From Chondrilla cf. caribensis (Eukaryota > Porifera > Demospongiae > Chondrillida > Chondrillidae): a DNA stretch of 64,000 bases. This document shows, one piece after another, positions 1 through 16,761 of this stretch. Where the stretch lies: NCBI GenBank assembly GCA_964020155.1, contig OZ026550.1, positions 1,025,001 through 1,089,000 of the forward strand, read 5' to 3'. Under the pieces are notes generated by a model. It searched no databases, had not been told where the DNA came from, and saw only the letters and a program-made list of their open reading frames with translations. Made by a program: the position numbers and the translations under genes. Every line of letters starts with the position of its first letter. Position 1 is the first letter of the stretch.

Positions 1-396
1 TGATATCCTGACCAGTTTTAGAGGCACAATGAGCCCCTCAACAGATACATAATGTCACATACTGAGGGAGAGACATCGGCCACTTCGTGTGCACCCGTGT
101 ACAGGAACAAGTCAATAACTTGACAATCTACGTACGTATATCAATTTAATAGTCAGACACCTAAAAATTAATTCAATAATCCAAGTTTCCTATCAATCTA
201 GATATGAATCAAGAATCCAGCAATCTACGTACATACGTATATGAGAATTCAATATTCAGAAATTTCAATGAAAATTCAATAATCCAACATCCTACAATGC
301 ATATACGTACGTATATGTATGTATACGTACATACCCATATCAACATTTGGTATTTAACATTCCATAATACTCGAAGGTGTCCCCACACACGTACAC
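1..396. other. no gene recognised
   Basis: AT-rich sequence with scattered ACGTACGTA-type motifs and short related phrases (ATTCAATAATCCAA). I see no exon. It probably lies inside an intron of the minus-strand EF-hand gene that runs off the left edge. Confidence 0.4.
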
Positions 397-790
397 CTTG
401 ATAATCCAACAACGTACGATACAAAATGCACGCAACACTCTGATAATCCAACAACATAAGATACAAATGCATACAACCCTTTGATAATCTGACAACATAC
501 CATACAAAATGCACACAACCCTTTGATAATCCAACAACATACCATACACAATGCACACAACCCTTTGATAATCCAACAACATACCATACACAATGCACAC
601 AACCCTTTGATAATCTGACAACATACCATACACAATGCACACAACCCTTTGATAATCCGACAACATACCATACACAATGCACACAACCCTTTGATAATCC
701 GACAACATACCATACACAATGCACACAACCCTTTGATAATCCGACAACATACCATACAAAATGCACACAACCCTTTGATAATCCGACATC
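397..790. repeat. 42-bp minisatellite, about nine units
   Basis: Units of 42 bp containing TTTGATAATCCGACAACATA and ACACAATGCACACAACC repeat head to tail, for example with starts at 481, 523 and 565. Because 42 is a multiple of three, all three minus-strand frames stay open as 14-residue repeats. I regard this as a by-product of the period, not coding. Confidence 0.85.
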
Positions 791-1323
791 CTTTCACAAA
801 CTATCCAAATACCTCCCGAACAATCTACTCTTGCTACAATAACATAACAGCGGCTATACACTATCAGAGTGAACCCATAGACAAGTATGCATACACAGAC
901 AATCCTCGCATTCTACCATTTTCTATTCGTCCATTTTTCGACACATTCCATTGCACAATAAGTATGTGATAAAAGATGGATATACGTACATGTATGATTA
1001 GTATGTGCTCCCTATGTGTGAGAAGTGTGTATTATATTCATGTTAAGTACTACCACAATGTAATATGTATAATACAATATCAAGTGTTACAGTACTCTAC
1101 CACTGTGCACTGAATGTTAGTAGTACATAAGTATAAAAGTACATACACATAAAAATATGTAAGTACATACGTATGTACATATGTAACACATACAAACAAT
1201 TAAAGTACATATGCACATACGTACGTACGTATGTAAGAACATATGACATACATACGTACATATGTACATATGTATGTGTGCATAGACAATTATTATACAG
1301 TGGAACCAGTGATAAGACGACCT

Positions 1324-1690
1324 CATACAACCCTTCATCTAGCTAATGCATTCTAATCTATCCACACATTTTAGCTATCTAGCTATCGTAGTCTAACACT
1401 GGGTGCATACATCACACATTACACACATATCAGATTCTATCACACACACACAATATTGGAGAATATAGGCAATCAAGATAACACAAATTCCCGTCTATCC
1501 ACAAATTACAGCCCATTCCACCACAAGCATACATTTCGCCTGGATACCCAAGAGAGCACAGCCAAAATGGCACTACAGTAAAGCACCTCTGTATAAAGAC
1601 CACCTGTCCTAAGTGACCACTATCAAACTATCCACTATGTCAACTCCACTACAGTGAAGCACCTCTGTATAAAGACCACCTGTCTTTAGA
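1324..1690 (+). repeat. direct duplicate, copy 1
   Basis: About 365 bp matching 4782-5146 in the same orientation. The first ~255 bp look identical by eye; after that the match continues through the CAGTGAAGCACCTCTGTATAAAG repeat with point differences. Both copies lie in introns of the minus-strand EF-hand gene. Confidence 0.85.
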
Positions 1691-1739
1691 GTCCACCTTT
1701 TACTGGTCCCCTTGGGTGGTCTCGAATAAGGATTCACTG
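1576..1739. mobile_element. MITE-like element (GTATAAAGACCACC family)
   Basis: It begins CAGTAAAGCACCTCTGTATA directly after TA and ends GGATTCACTG directly before TA. The ends are imperfect inverted repeats of each other. Inside, the phrase GTATAAAGACCACCTGTC occurs twice. No coding capacity. It belongs to the same family as 2468-2590 and 5036-5336. Confidence 0.5.
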
Positions 1740-2008
1740 TACGTATGTACATATACTGCCTTTTGATATACAAATATACGTCAATATATGAGTATACTAT
1801 AGCATAAAAGGTTCATATGTATGTACCTACATACGTACTTATGTATGTACATATGACATATGTACTTAACCTATTGAAGTACCTAGTATGTATGTAACAT
1901 AATACTATATTATTTTTGTACGTATATACGAATGTACATATGTTACTACAGTATAGTGAGTACATCATGGTTCATATTACAAATGAGGAGAGGAGGGAGT
2001 TGACAATA

Positions 2009-2140
2009 GGAAGATCTCCCTTAGGGAGTCCCACAGCTGAAGAGACAAGACTGGTTCTGGAATCAGGTGAACAGGAAGATCTCCCTTAGGGAGTCCCACA
2101 GCCGAAGAGACAAGACTGGTTCTGGAATCAGGTGACCAGG
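2009..2140. repeat. 65-bp tandem duplication
   Basis: A 65-bp unit starting AGGAAGATCTCCCTTAGGGA is present twice in tandem, then diverges. The second unit opens a plus-strand frame to about 2275 that reads like ordinary protein. The 65-bp period is not a multiple of three and no splice sites are convincing, so I do not call a gene. Confidence 0.6.
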
Positions 2141-2467
2141 AAGATGTGGACAAGGGAACATGTACACGTGTGGAAACCCTTCATCCTCAAGGACCCCCTG
2201 AACCTTTGAATGCCTATCGGCCGCTCTACAATGAGCACACAGCACCTCATTGTGTACTGGAAGTCATACAGTAAATACCTACATACATACGTACTTACGC
2301 ACATAGCACTTGTGCAAATATTGCTTCACCATGAATTGACAAAAACACATACGTACGTACATGTGTACATACAAATACAGGTAAGTATATACGTATATGT
2401 GTACTGCAATACATATGTATGTACATACGTACATATGTATGTTGGGATTTGGCAGGGGAACAAGTAC

Positions 2468-2590
2468 AGTGGAGCCTGTTATGAAGACCACCTCTACACA
2501 AAGACCACTTGTTCAAGTGACTATTATTGGACCTATCCACTATGTCAGCTCAACTACAGTAAAGCACCTCTGTATAAAGGCCACCTGGAA
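2468..2590. mobile_element. partial MITE-like element
   Basis: Starts TACAGTGGAGCCTGTTATGA and contains GACCACCTCTACACAAAGAC and ACTACAGTAAAGCACCTCTG. These are the same building blocks as at 1576-1739 and 5036-5336. The right end is not recognisable. Confidence 0.4.
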
Positions 2591-2631
2591 TAGTTGAAAT
2601 GCTTGTTAATACATACATACGTACATTCACG

Positions 2632-2634
<3 letters not shown>

Positions 2635-2702
<68 letters not shown>
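2635..2702. repeat. (CA)n microsatellite at a 5' splice site
   Basis: Uninterrupted CA dinucleotides. On the minus strand the tract is (GT)n and supplies the 5' splice site of exon 4 of the EF-hand gene, whose last base is 2703. Confidence 0.9.
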
Positions 2703-7294
<4,592 letters not shown>

Positions 7295-7773
7295 ATTCTC
7301 TCGATTAACAAGTAATAAATTAGGTCTCAGATGGAAACCTTTTTGATGATGCCTAATATGGGAGTTGTTTATTTATTAGAGGAGTATCTATTGATAATAG
7401 ACTAAATATCCATTCAAAGGTTATGTATGTGCCCTATAAGTGTAATTGTATTATTGGAACACAGTCTTTGTATCGTAAAGAAGAGAAACTTCTAATCAGT
7501 TGAGTGAATCTTGTCATTTCCAGTGCATTAATCGTTTGCTAAACATGTTACAGTGTAGAAGCAAACCAATCAGTAATTCCTGCACAGGCAAAGGAGTACT
7601 CAAGTGGCATGCACTTGTTTTACATGTTTCACAACTGATGCTTGAAATTGGGAAACTATTTTGTTATGCATGCATGTTCCAGTAATGGAATGCATTTCGA
7701 CTAGAGAGAAATATTTGGGGAAAAATCAGAGTATGAGCTTGACAAAGAAGCAACCAGTGTCACATCATATGTT

Positions 7774-7776
<3 letters not shown>

Positions 7777-7856
<80 letters not shown>

Positions 7857-7871
7857 CACGAATGAACACAT

Positions 7872-7922
<51 letters not shown>
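7777..7922. repeat. (CA)n microsatellite
   Basis: CA tract with one short interruption near 7857-7872. It lies between the two head-to-head genes, 5' of the EF-hand start. Confidence 0.95.
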
Positions 7923-7924
<2 letters not shown>

Positions 7925-8190
7925 GAATGTTGTTAAATCTGTTTGTAATAATGATATTGCTACAACAACCAACTCTTTCATAGTCGTGTAGGAAACACCA
8001 AGTTTAAAATGAATGTATGGGTTTCAAAACAATGTGGTCCTCTCATAACGCCTGAACAATGCTCCACACAGTTTCATTGAAAGTGGTATTGTGTTGGACA
8101 CAATAACTGAATACAACTTCCTTCTCTTCCGAAAGGCGGAACAATTACCTCCTACCACTGTGTATGCGAATACTATTTCTGCTGGACAGA

Positions 8191-8292
8191 CTATTACGTC
8201 ATAGTGAGATTCGTCACGTGATTATTTGCTGATGAACATGGCCGCCACTTCGATGTGAAGGAAATAGAAATAATATCGAAATTCACAATTAG
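8191..8292 (+). promoter_or_regulatory. candidate promoter and non-coding first exon of the giant Rab gene
   Basis: A CRE-like TTACGTCA (8194-8201), an E-box palindrome TCACGTGA (8214-8221) and a YY1-like AACATGGCCGCC (8235-8246) lie within 60 bp. They are followed by a strong 5' splice site, ATTAG/GTAAGT, at 8293. A matching 3' splice site with a pyrimidine tract ends at 8661 (CGTTACAG/GACACTG), so 8293-8661 is probably a 5'-UTR intron. Confidence 0.5.
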
Positions 8293-8699
8293 GTAAGTCA
8301 CCGTCTGTTGAAAATATATTTTTATTTGATAATAGGTTCAATTTTCACTATCCAAAATAGTATCTAGGTGTTAATGTGTTCAAATACCGGATCTGGTCAT
8401 TCCAATCATTTGATACATTTTCTCCATACCTCCATACTAAGTAACCACTTTAGTTTGTTTTTATGTTGTAGATATTATCAACCTCACTAACGCTCGGTAA
8501 TAATACTATTATAAATGTGTAAGTCACTCTTATTTGGAACCAGTGTTTTCCGTCAGATTTGAGTAGCCTTACACTATTTCGAATGGTATGCAGTTTGTTC
8601 TCCCGCGTATGATGCGTCTTAAGGCCCTCAATTCACCTTTTCCTCCTTCTGATCGTTACAGGACACTGATTTCTGCAAGCAGATATCAGAACTGTCGCA

Positions 8700-8722
8700 T
8701 CACGTGAGCTTTGATGACGTCA
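8700..8722. promoter_or_regulatory. TCACGTGA plus TGACGTCA module
   Basis: TCACGTGA (8700-8707) is followed 8 bp later by a perfect CRE, TGACGTCA (8715-8722). The same pairing occurs 500 bp upstream and near the PUR gene start. It may be a second promoter of the Rab gene, or lie in its 5' leader. Confidence 0.45.
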
Positions 8723-8772
8723 TGTCTCTGTCTAAAATGGCAGCAGGAAGTAGTTTACGACGAAGACGATAA
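8722..8772 (+). promoter_or_regulatory. candidate upstream ORF in the Rab leader
   Basis: A short reading frame MSLSKMAAGSSLRRRR followed by TAA lies in the presumed 5' leader, 153 bp before the main ATG. It could dampen translation of the main frame. Its ATG overlaps the CRE palindrome, so if transcription starts downstream it is not transcribed. Confidence 0.35.
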
Positions 8773-8925
8773 CGGTCGGTCGCAGCGGTGCTGTTGTTAT
8801 CAACAGTCACAGGAAGTACTGTGTATCCGGTTAGTCGAATAGCTCCGGTGGATTACTAGACACAGAGGTAGAAGTGTCTTTGAGAGACGTTTTTTATTGG
8901 GAGAGAATATCTTTCAGAGCAGACA

Positions 8926-11900
8926 ATGGAGGAGGGATCCCAACTAAGGAGGAGCACAAAATTGTCGAGGTCGAGGAACAGACCAGTTCTGAAGAGTAGT
9001 AGAAGAAGACCAGGCATGGGAGAGGAAGAGAGGGGTCCTGAAACCAGTGTTAGTGTTCAAGAGGATAGTCCACTACCTCCTAAGAAGCCAGATTTGAAGG
9101 AAGGGAGTGATAACCCTGGCCAAGCTGGTCTTCTGAAACCAGATGAAGAGGATGATGGTCAACCTTACATTCGTCGTAGTTCTGCTACTGTGGGGAAGAT
9201 GCAGAGACCGAGGGTCGCAACACGCCCCAAGGTGATGACACGCCCCCAGACGCAAAGCAGACAGAGAGGAGAGGATGAGAAAGAGAATAAACCAGAGAAT
9301 GTTGCTCCAGTAGAGAAGAGTGCTGTGAGTCCACCAAAACCAGAAACAGAAAAACTGAAAGACGACAAAACTGACACTACCCCTAGTATTACAGTTGCCC
9401 CAGAAGATGAAGATCTCCAGCCATTCATGCGTCGTACCTCAGCCACTGTTGACAAGAATGCGAGACCTCGAGTGATGACACGCCCAAAAGTGGTGTCACG
9501 CCCACAGGTTCGACCCAGACGGAGTAGAGACGTACCGACAGGGGAAGAACAGGTGGAACAGCATTCACACGACCCCCCACCCCCCATCGACGTTACGAGT
9601 GACGTTCACATGCAAGAGCGAAATGAGGCCAACACGTCTACATTGGGATCTCAGGATAATATTCTTCCAGTTTCAACACCTGCAGTACCTCTGGTCGATC
9701 GTGTCCAGACTGCACTTGAAGGAGACTCAAATTTATCAACTTCCGTGGTGAAATCTGATGAGGTTGACGTTGTTAAGCAGGCCACTCATCCAGCGATAAT
9801 TGACCAATCAGCAACTAATTTTCAGCATGATTCGACTGATTCGAACACTCCAATGGAAGGTGTGTACGTACGTGTGTGTGTGTGTTGTGGTCATTTTGTG
9901 TTTACATAACCTAGTGAGTGTGTGTACATGTGCAACTATGTGTGTATATCGGAGCACTTGTACATGCCTTTGTTTGTTAATGTACATGTGTCCAATACCT
10001 GTGTACATGAGCCTAATATGTGTTCAATACCTGTGTACATGAGCCCCTCCCATGCCTATCTGGACATTATATTATTGCACATACTGTATGTTAACCTCTA
10101 TGTCTGTGTATTTAGTCTGTACATACGTAGCTGCCTGCAACTTGTGTAAGTACAAATATCTCAGATATCTTATCTGCTGAGTGCACCCACACATGTACAC
10201 ACATACAAATGTAAATTTTGTCAATTTTGGCTCATTTGGATCAAAACTCTGTGGCAGCCTTTGTCACAATAGTCATTGCCATGGTGATGTAGTGGAAGAC
10301 AACCGGTTTGTCAAAGTTTGTTCCCAACCATTTGAACCTACTGTTTCCTGTAAAGAACCTCCGATTCATCTTGAAAACTACCTCCTCTTAATGCTTAATA
10401 ACCTACGTACTTTCTCCTCAACAAAATGTATGGAAAAACACATTTTACTCGTTTCAAAGATGTCCCTCGTGTTTAAATCACTTTACTGACTTCACAATTC
10501 TCCCCACTTCCCCACCCCTCGCACAATCCTCCCCACTCCCCCACCCCTCACATAATCCTCCCCACTCCCCCACCCCTCACACATCACACTCTGTACAAAC
10601 CTCGTCCACACACTATGATCCAGCACAATGATACATACTACATAAGTACGATGTGTACAACACAAATACAGTGTACGCAGTATATTAGATAATATTAATC
10701 ACTTATTTGATTATAAATGTCCAATTGTGGTACAGTGTATCCATACATCCAGTTTGTTATCTTTACAATTCGATTCATGCTCCATCCACGCAGTGTCCAC
10801 CAATGAAACTCGGTCTTTGATGCCAAACGAGGACACGTTGGAATCTCAAGGGCTACACATCAATTTTGAAGACATGGATGACACGAGCGCAAGAACAGAA
10901 CCAACGACTGAAGTAGGCAACAGGAGTGAAGATCTTGGACCAGATCCTCAACTTGTACCACATGTGTCTAAGGGCACTCCCGCCATGTTGGCGCCAACAG
11001 AAGTAAACAGTTCACTTGTAAACAGTTCCACCGAGTTGCTGAATACAACAACAGTTCCGACATTTGAAAATGAACCTGAATCGTCAAGTACAATGGGGAC
11101 AAAAGGCCTGAGTGGGTTTGAAGAGACACAGACAACAAGTGCAAACAACACTCAGGGGGTATTCAAGCCACTCCAGCTAAGCCATTCAGTGGACGGCAAG
11201 CAGGAAGGCTATTCATCTGAAGCCATTCATGAGCCTGTGCAGAACAAGTATGTGCTTGAGGATAACCCCAACAGTACGAGTGGAGGCGTGACCAGGGAAA
11301 TTCCAGAGGAAACAGGAGAACAAAGAAACGTGGGTGAGAGCATGACCACAGGAGGAGACCTGGAGGAATCCGGCAATGTGTCTAACAAGAGTCCCCATCT
11401 TACTCACCAGCCTAAAGCGTTGGTTTCTGAGACAAGTGACCAGGATATTAATAAGGAAAACCCTGAATTATTACAAGAGGGCGTGTTCCATGATTCAACA
11501 ACCAGTGATACAGTCACTGCCACTCAAGAACAGATGTCTGTTGATCAAGAGAAAGGAGGAGCATGGAATGAAAGGAATGAAGATGGTGGCGGGTATGACC
11601 CGGAATCATTGAAAGTGGGTGGAAACCATCACGTTGGTAGGGTCACTTTCAATGTGGAAACACAGCAGGAAGTGCCTTCGGACACACAGGAAGTAAAAAT
11701 GCAAGTTGAAACAGTGCAGGAAGTGCCTTCAGCCATAGAGAAAGTTGAGATGCAAGATGAAACAATGCAGGAAGTGCCTCCAGCCTCACAGGAAGTGACA
11801 TCATCGTCAGAACCAAGAGTAAGGCAAGAAATTACTCCAACAAGCAGTTTTCCTGGGAGACGAGAAATGAGACGCATGTCACCATCAGGTTACAGGCACC

Positions 11901-13837
11901 GCCAGAGAAGAACACAGTCATCCACGTCAGAGCAGGAAGAAGACTTGGAGCCTCCAGGGGACACCGTGTCCCAGGAACGACTCAATCCCGTCAAAGAGGG
12001 GGGTAAGGTTGAGGCAGCATCGGAACTCCCCCCCAATGCCCACCAAATGCCAACGCTGTCTTCAAATGGAGAGAAACTACAATCACCTCCTCCGCACTCG
12101 TCAGAACAAACCGTGAGTTGTGAAGTGTTCTCTATGGATACAACCTCTCCTGAAGAACCAGTCACTCACAAGGAATCCGTCACAACTGAACATGAAAAGG
12201 ACACTTCCACAGGTACAAGTCAGCCCACCAGTATCGAAGTTGAAGCAGAACGGAAATCAAGAGAATCACCCCCCGAGATGGGGATCAGGAGAGGCTCTCG
12301 CACCGTGTCAGCTGCCGACAAGGGGAAACTCCCTCAAGGAAGAAGGAAGTTTCGAGTTGAAGGAACCCACTCCCTGAGCGTTAGTAGGAGAAAGGAGGAC
12401 AGCTCTCTCACCAACACAGTTCAGAGCAAATCTCCCAAACCTCCAGTGGAGGGACAGAATCCCCCCAACATTGTCCTGGAGAGTGCATCATCCGATGTCT
12501 CACACAGTGAGGAGACTCCTGGAGGTGACCTGTTGAACACAACTCCAGTGAACTCTTCTCTCAATTCATCCCTTCGGAAAGGCAGGGAGAAATCCCCCTT
12601 ACCAGGAGCAGACGACTTGGTAGATATTTCCTCCTTCAACCTCTCCTCCTCTGGGGAGCGTACAACTGCCATCAAGGGCAGTCCAGACCTTCCATCACCG
12701 TCACATCGAAGAAATGTGAGCAGAAGTAAGTATGTCAGGAGAGATAGGTCTCCTTCGCCGGTAGAGGTCCCGGTGCCAGTTACCATGGCAACAGTGACAG
12801 GTTTGGAGGGGAGTAAATCGGTGGAGAAGTTTCACGAACAGAAAATGGTCGATGATGATGGTCCTTTGAGACTAGGAGATGATAGTGATGAAGAACAGAT
12901 AGGCATTAGAAGAGGCAGCCGTTTATCTGGTGGAGAGCGAGAATACCTGCAAACAAGAAAGTTGAGAAAGATGACAAATGACAGTGAGAAGGGTTCGATT
13001 TCGAGTATCAAAATGGAAGTGGAATCTAATTCTACTGTTGGAACCGACAAACACCAAAGCATGCTGGATGGACACAGAAGTGCTGACAGTTCACAACCTG
13101 TGATGTTGCAGAAGCCTGACATTACCATCGAAACTGAGGAAAATGGTAAAACTGAAACCAAATCAACTCCATTGTCACAAGGTGGAGAGTCGCCCCAGTT
13201 GACTTCTGGTAGAGAAGCTGAAACAGGACAAAAGAAGCTGAGCGATTCGAATCAAGGGGACACGACCTTGTCTTCTCAGTCGGATCAGTCTCCGGGTTAT
13301 GCAGGGCGGAGGAGAACGGCTGTGGTGAGGAGGAAGACAGGCACGAGGTCTACCAGTTCGGGTGTAAAACGGACTCGCAGGATCAAATTGTCAAGTTCTG
13401 AGGAGGAGGAGTCATCCAGTGCCAGCGATGATACAGAAATGAAGGATCCTTTCAGAACTGTGAGTATTGTAGACACATGAACATGAGTGCACAACACACA
13501 CGCGTGTGCACACATGCACACACAAACACACACACACCTGCATACTAAATCATCTACGCATTGTCATAGAGGAAGAGTGTGTGTTTTACATGTGTATTAT
13601 ATTATATTATGTTACGTATATACAGTATATTGCATTCTATCCTATTGTATTAATGTAATCATTTACGTACAAGTATTGAACATATGTAGGTGCAGTTTGT
13701 TCAGGAGCCCAATGTGCAATTGGATGCCAACTATAAGATCTTGCTGTTAGGCAGCTCTGGAGTCGGAAAAACGTGCTTTTTACTGCGTCTTTGCAATTGT
13801 ACTTACTCCAACAACTACACAGCCACTCTGGGTATGT

Positions 13838-13923
<86 letters not shown>

Positions 13924-15115
13924 ACATGTGTTTATGTACATATGTCACGCACATACATTCGAACACATATGCACTACGTATATTATTATATTTATTGCAT
14001 GTACATTCAAACTTACATGCTCACAGTCTACTCAAACATTTTCCAATAATTCTTCCCCGATAGGTGTGGACTTGAAAAACGTGACTTACAACCACAACAA
14101 GAAAATGTTAGGAATGAAAATGTGGGACACAGCAGGCCAGGAGAGGTACTGCTGTGTACTACGTATGTGTACTGTGTGTACAGTATATACTGTGTGTACA
14201 GTGTGTACTGTGTGTGTGTACTGTATGGACTGTGTGTACAGTGTGTGCTGTGTGTACTGTGTGTGCTGTGTGTACAGTGTGTGCTGTGTGTACAGTGTGT
14301 ACTGTGTATTCTGTATGTACTCTGTGTACAGTGTGTACTGTGTGTACTCTCGGTAGTGTGTGTACTGTGTGAACTATGTGTACTGTATTTACTGTTTGTA
14401 CTGTATGTACTGTGTGTACAGTGTGTACTGTGTGTACTATGTGTACTGTGTGCTGCACCAATCTCATTATTGGCTCACTCCCTCCAAACATGAGTAATAT
14501 TCCCATTCCCATTTCAGATTTCAGTCCATAACTCGGAACTATTACAGCGGAGCTCATCTCATCATGATATTCTTCGATGTCACCTATCAGCAGTCATTTC
14601 AAGACGTGAAGCAGTGGATATCATCCGTCAGAGATGCCCTCGGGCAGCCACCACCTATCCTGTTGCTAGGCAACAAAATCGACCTGACAAGCAAACGTGT
14701 GATTGACGACGAAGTAGCTCAGAGTGTTGCCGATGTCTTCCAGGCCACCTACGTGGAAGTGAGCGCCAAGACCGGGGAGAACGTAGCAGACGCCTTTGAA
14801 AAAATGGTTGGGTGAGTTGAAACCACTGTTGAATTCCACCTGTGTGAGTGTAATATAACAGTAAAGTCATTTCTCGCACACACTAACCGAATGTAGATCA
14901 CATCCTACACACACACACACACATACACACACACACACGCACGCACACACACACACGTGCACACACACAGCGTGCATACACACACACATGCACACACGCA
15001 CACCCACACACACACGCACACACAGCGTGCACACGCACGCACGCACGCACACACACACACACACACACACACGTGCACACACACAGCGTGCATACACACA
15101 CACATGCACACACGC

Positions 15116-15191
<76 letters not shown>

Positions 15192-15353
15192 TCATACCTT
15201 ACTATCCATTCACACAGACTGATCACAAAAGCTGAAGTTTCCGGATTTTACAAAGAGCAGATCAGAGCTCCTCAGGGAGCAGTAAATGTCTCCAAGGCAA
15301 CAAAGGTTGTCAAGGGAACCTCAAACACCTCATCAGGTTGCTGTGGCAGCTAA
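8926..15353 (+). CDS. giant Rab GTPase: long disordered N-terminus plus Rab domain
   Basis: Six exons: 8926-9859, 10794-13459, 13690-13831, 14064-14145, 14518-14811 and 15218-15353. All junctions agree in phase, giving 1,417 residues. Residues 1-1200 (exons 1-2) are Ser/Thr/Glu/Arg-rich and look disordered. They carry two copies of an RR[ST]SATV...RPRV.TRPKV motif (about 76-109 and 161-196), two GIRRGSR motifs and a QEVP-repeat segment. Residues 1201-1417 are a complete Rab: P-loop GSSGVGKT (1221-1228), [25 protein letters not shown] and a C-terminal GCCGS fit for geranylgeranylation. All nucleotide-binding motifs are present, so it should be an active membrane-anchored switch for vesicle traffic. 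Fusion to a long N-terminus recalls RAB44/RASEF/CRACR2A, but no EF-hand is seen in this protein. Closest Rab subfamily not determined. Confidence 0.85.
10497..10590. repeat. 32-bp tandem repeat in Rab intron
   Basis: Three units containing CTCCCCACTCCCCCACCCCT, followed by CACATAATC or similar, inside the intron 9860-10793. Confidence 0.7.
13837..13920. repeat. (TG)n at the 5' splice site of Rab exon 3
   Basis: The tract begins within 6 bp of the 5' splice site GTATGT at 13832 and is (GT)n in the sense of transcription. Confidence 0.95.
14146..14455. repeat. TGTGTACTG-type minisatellite filling a Rab intron
   Basis: Short degenerate units (TGTGTACTG, TGTGTACAG, TGTGTGCTG) start at the 5' splice site of exon 4 and fill most of the intron to exon 5 at 14518. 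Confidence 0.85.
14907..15187. repeat. (CA)n tract with duplicated interruption
   Basis: CA tract containing two copies of an interrupted segment (ACGTGCACACACACAGCGTG ... CACACGCACACCCAC). It ends 30 bp before Rab exon 6. Confidence 0.9.
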
Positions 15354-15615
15354 CATAACCTCACCCAACACACGTGTACACATCCACGTATGTATGTACA
15401 TATATACATGTATTTGTGCATCAGGAGGAGGGAGTTTGAACTATCGATGCACTGTGTGTATAAACATAGCAGTACAAATCAGAGGTTTTGTTTTATAATT
15501 TTGTTTTGTTCAATTTTATAATGTACACTACTTATGCAATGTTTTAGTATAAGCCATATGTAAATTTCTCAATTTTATAATAATTATTCATTGCATATAT
15601 ATACATGTTTATTAT

Positions 15616-15621
15616 AATAAA
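15616..15621 (+). terminator. candidate poly(A) signal of the Rab gene
   Basis: AATAAA about 260 bp after the Rab stop codon at 15353, in AT-rich sequence. No other plus-strand gene ends nearby. Confidence 0.45.
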
Positions 15622-16475
15622 ATATATTATAATATAATGTCCATTAATAAGATATCTTATATACTATATTATAATAATAACATTATTATACTGTACTATT
15701 AATGTATAATACATACAAATTAAAATCTGTTGTGAACTATAGCTAATTACAGCAAACCCTTGATAGCATAGTACAGTATATTATAATTGCTGTATCATTA
15801 TATCTCCCGTAAGCTAGGTTGTCACCTACATCATGCATGCTTCGTCCACAGCCAACCATTTCACTATTAATTTTATCACTCTTAGCTTACGTATGTCCCA
15901 ATGCTTCATCCACAGCCAACCATTTCACTATTAACTTTATCACTCTAATGTATGTTCCCATCCTGTGACAAGCACGCACACAGCTATAGTCCAACTATAA
16001 GCGATATCAAGCACTGCATTCCAGAAGGGATCCGGCTTCCAAGCAGGGTTCCGTTAGTTTGACACCGCGAGGGCTACGCCAACAAAACCACTCGTGTTGA
16101 ACATCACACCATATCGCATACTGTCCTAGTGGCTTGGTGTACAAACTCATACAAATTGCATCACATATGTACGTTCATGAATTACTTCTCGTTTAGATGT
16201 ATTAAAGCTTATTAAAAAGCATACAATGTTCATAAATGAGTCCAAAAGTCAGAAAAGTGTAAACACAACTAGATCATCTTCACAAAAACTTGAGAGGAGT
16301 TCCTTAGATAGACAGCACACCAACTATAGTCTTCCAATGTGTACTCATGTACTGTTATATGTATACACATGCTCTATGTATTTACGATACTACCTTACGA
16401 CAATACAACATCATGCTTTTGAGACTGTTGTGTGCAGGAAACTCCTTTCAACTCCCTTGCTCCTCATCTTCCCCT

Positions 16476-16481
<6 letters not shown>
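15622..16481. repeat. AT-rich intergenic DNA with a 63-bp direct repeat
   Basis: No gene seen. The phrase CCACAGCCAACCATTTCACT, with TAT/CTTTATCACTCT after it, occurs at about 15847 and again at about 15911. Confidence 0.5.
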
Positions 16482-16549
<68 letters not shown>

Positions 16550-16622
16550 ATGTGTGTATACGTGTGTGTGTGTGTGTGTGCATGTGTGCATGTATGTGTG
16601 TGTGTGCGTGTGTTCATTCGTG

Positions 16623-16665
<43 letters not shown>

Positions 16666-16761
16666 ACATGTGTGTATACGTGTGTGTGTGTGTGTGTGCA
16701 TGTGTGCATGTATGTGTGTGTGCGTGTGTTCATTCGTGTGTGTGTGTGTGTGTTTGTGTGT
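16482..16761. repeat. (TG)n tract with duplicated ~120-bp segment
   Basis: The interrupted segment GTACATGTGTGTATACGTG ... GTTCATTCGTGTG occurs twice in tandem, which shows that the tract has expanded by a unit larger than the dinucleotide. Confidence 0.9.

Noticed and set aside
481..790. CRISPR-like array
   Set aside because: Units are contiguous with no unique spacers, and the context is eukaryotic. The same reasoning applies to the 60-bp arrays.
209..861. Three overlapping minus-strand ORFs of 147-185 codons with 14-residue repeats
   Set aside because: They are the three frames of a 42-bp minisatellite; a period divisible by three keeps all frames open. No start context or splice support.
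10727..10793. Upstream start of the long frame at 10727
   Set aside because: The frame is open there, but a 3' splice site (CCATCCACGCAG) at 10793 joins in phase to exon 1, and the upstream residues look like intron translation.
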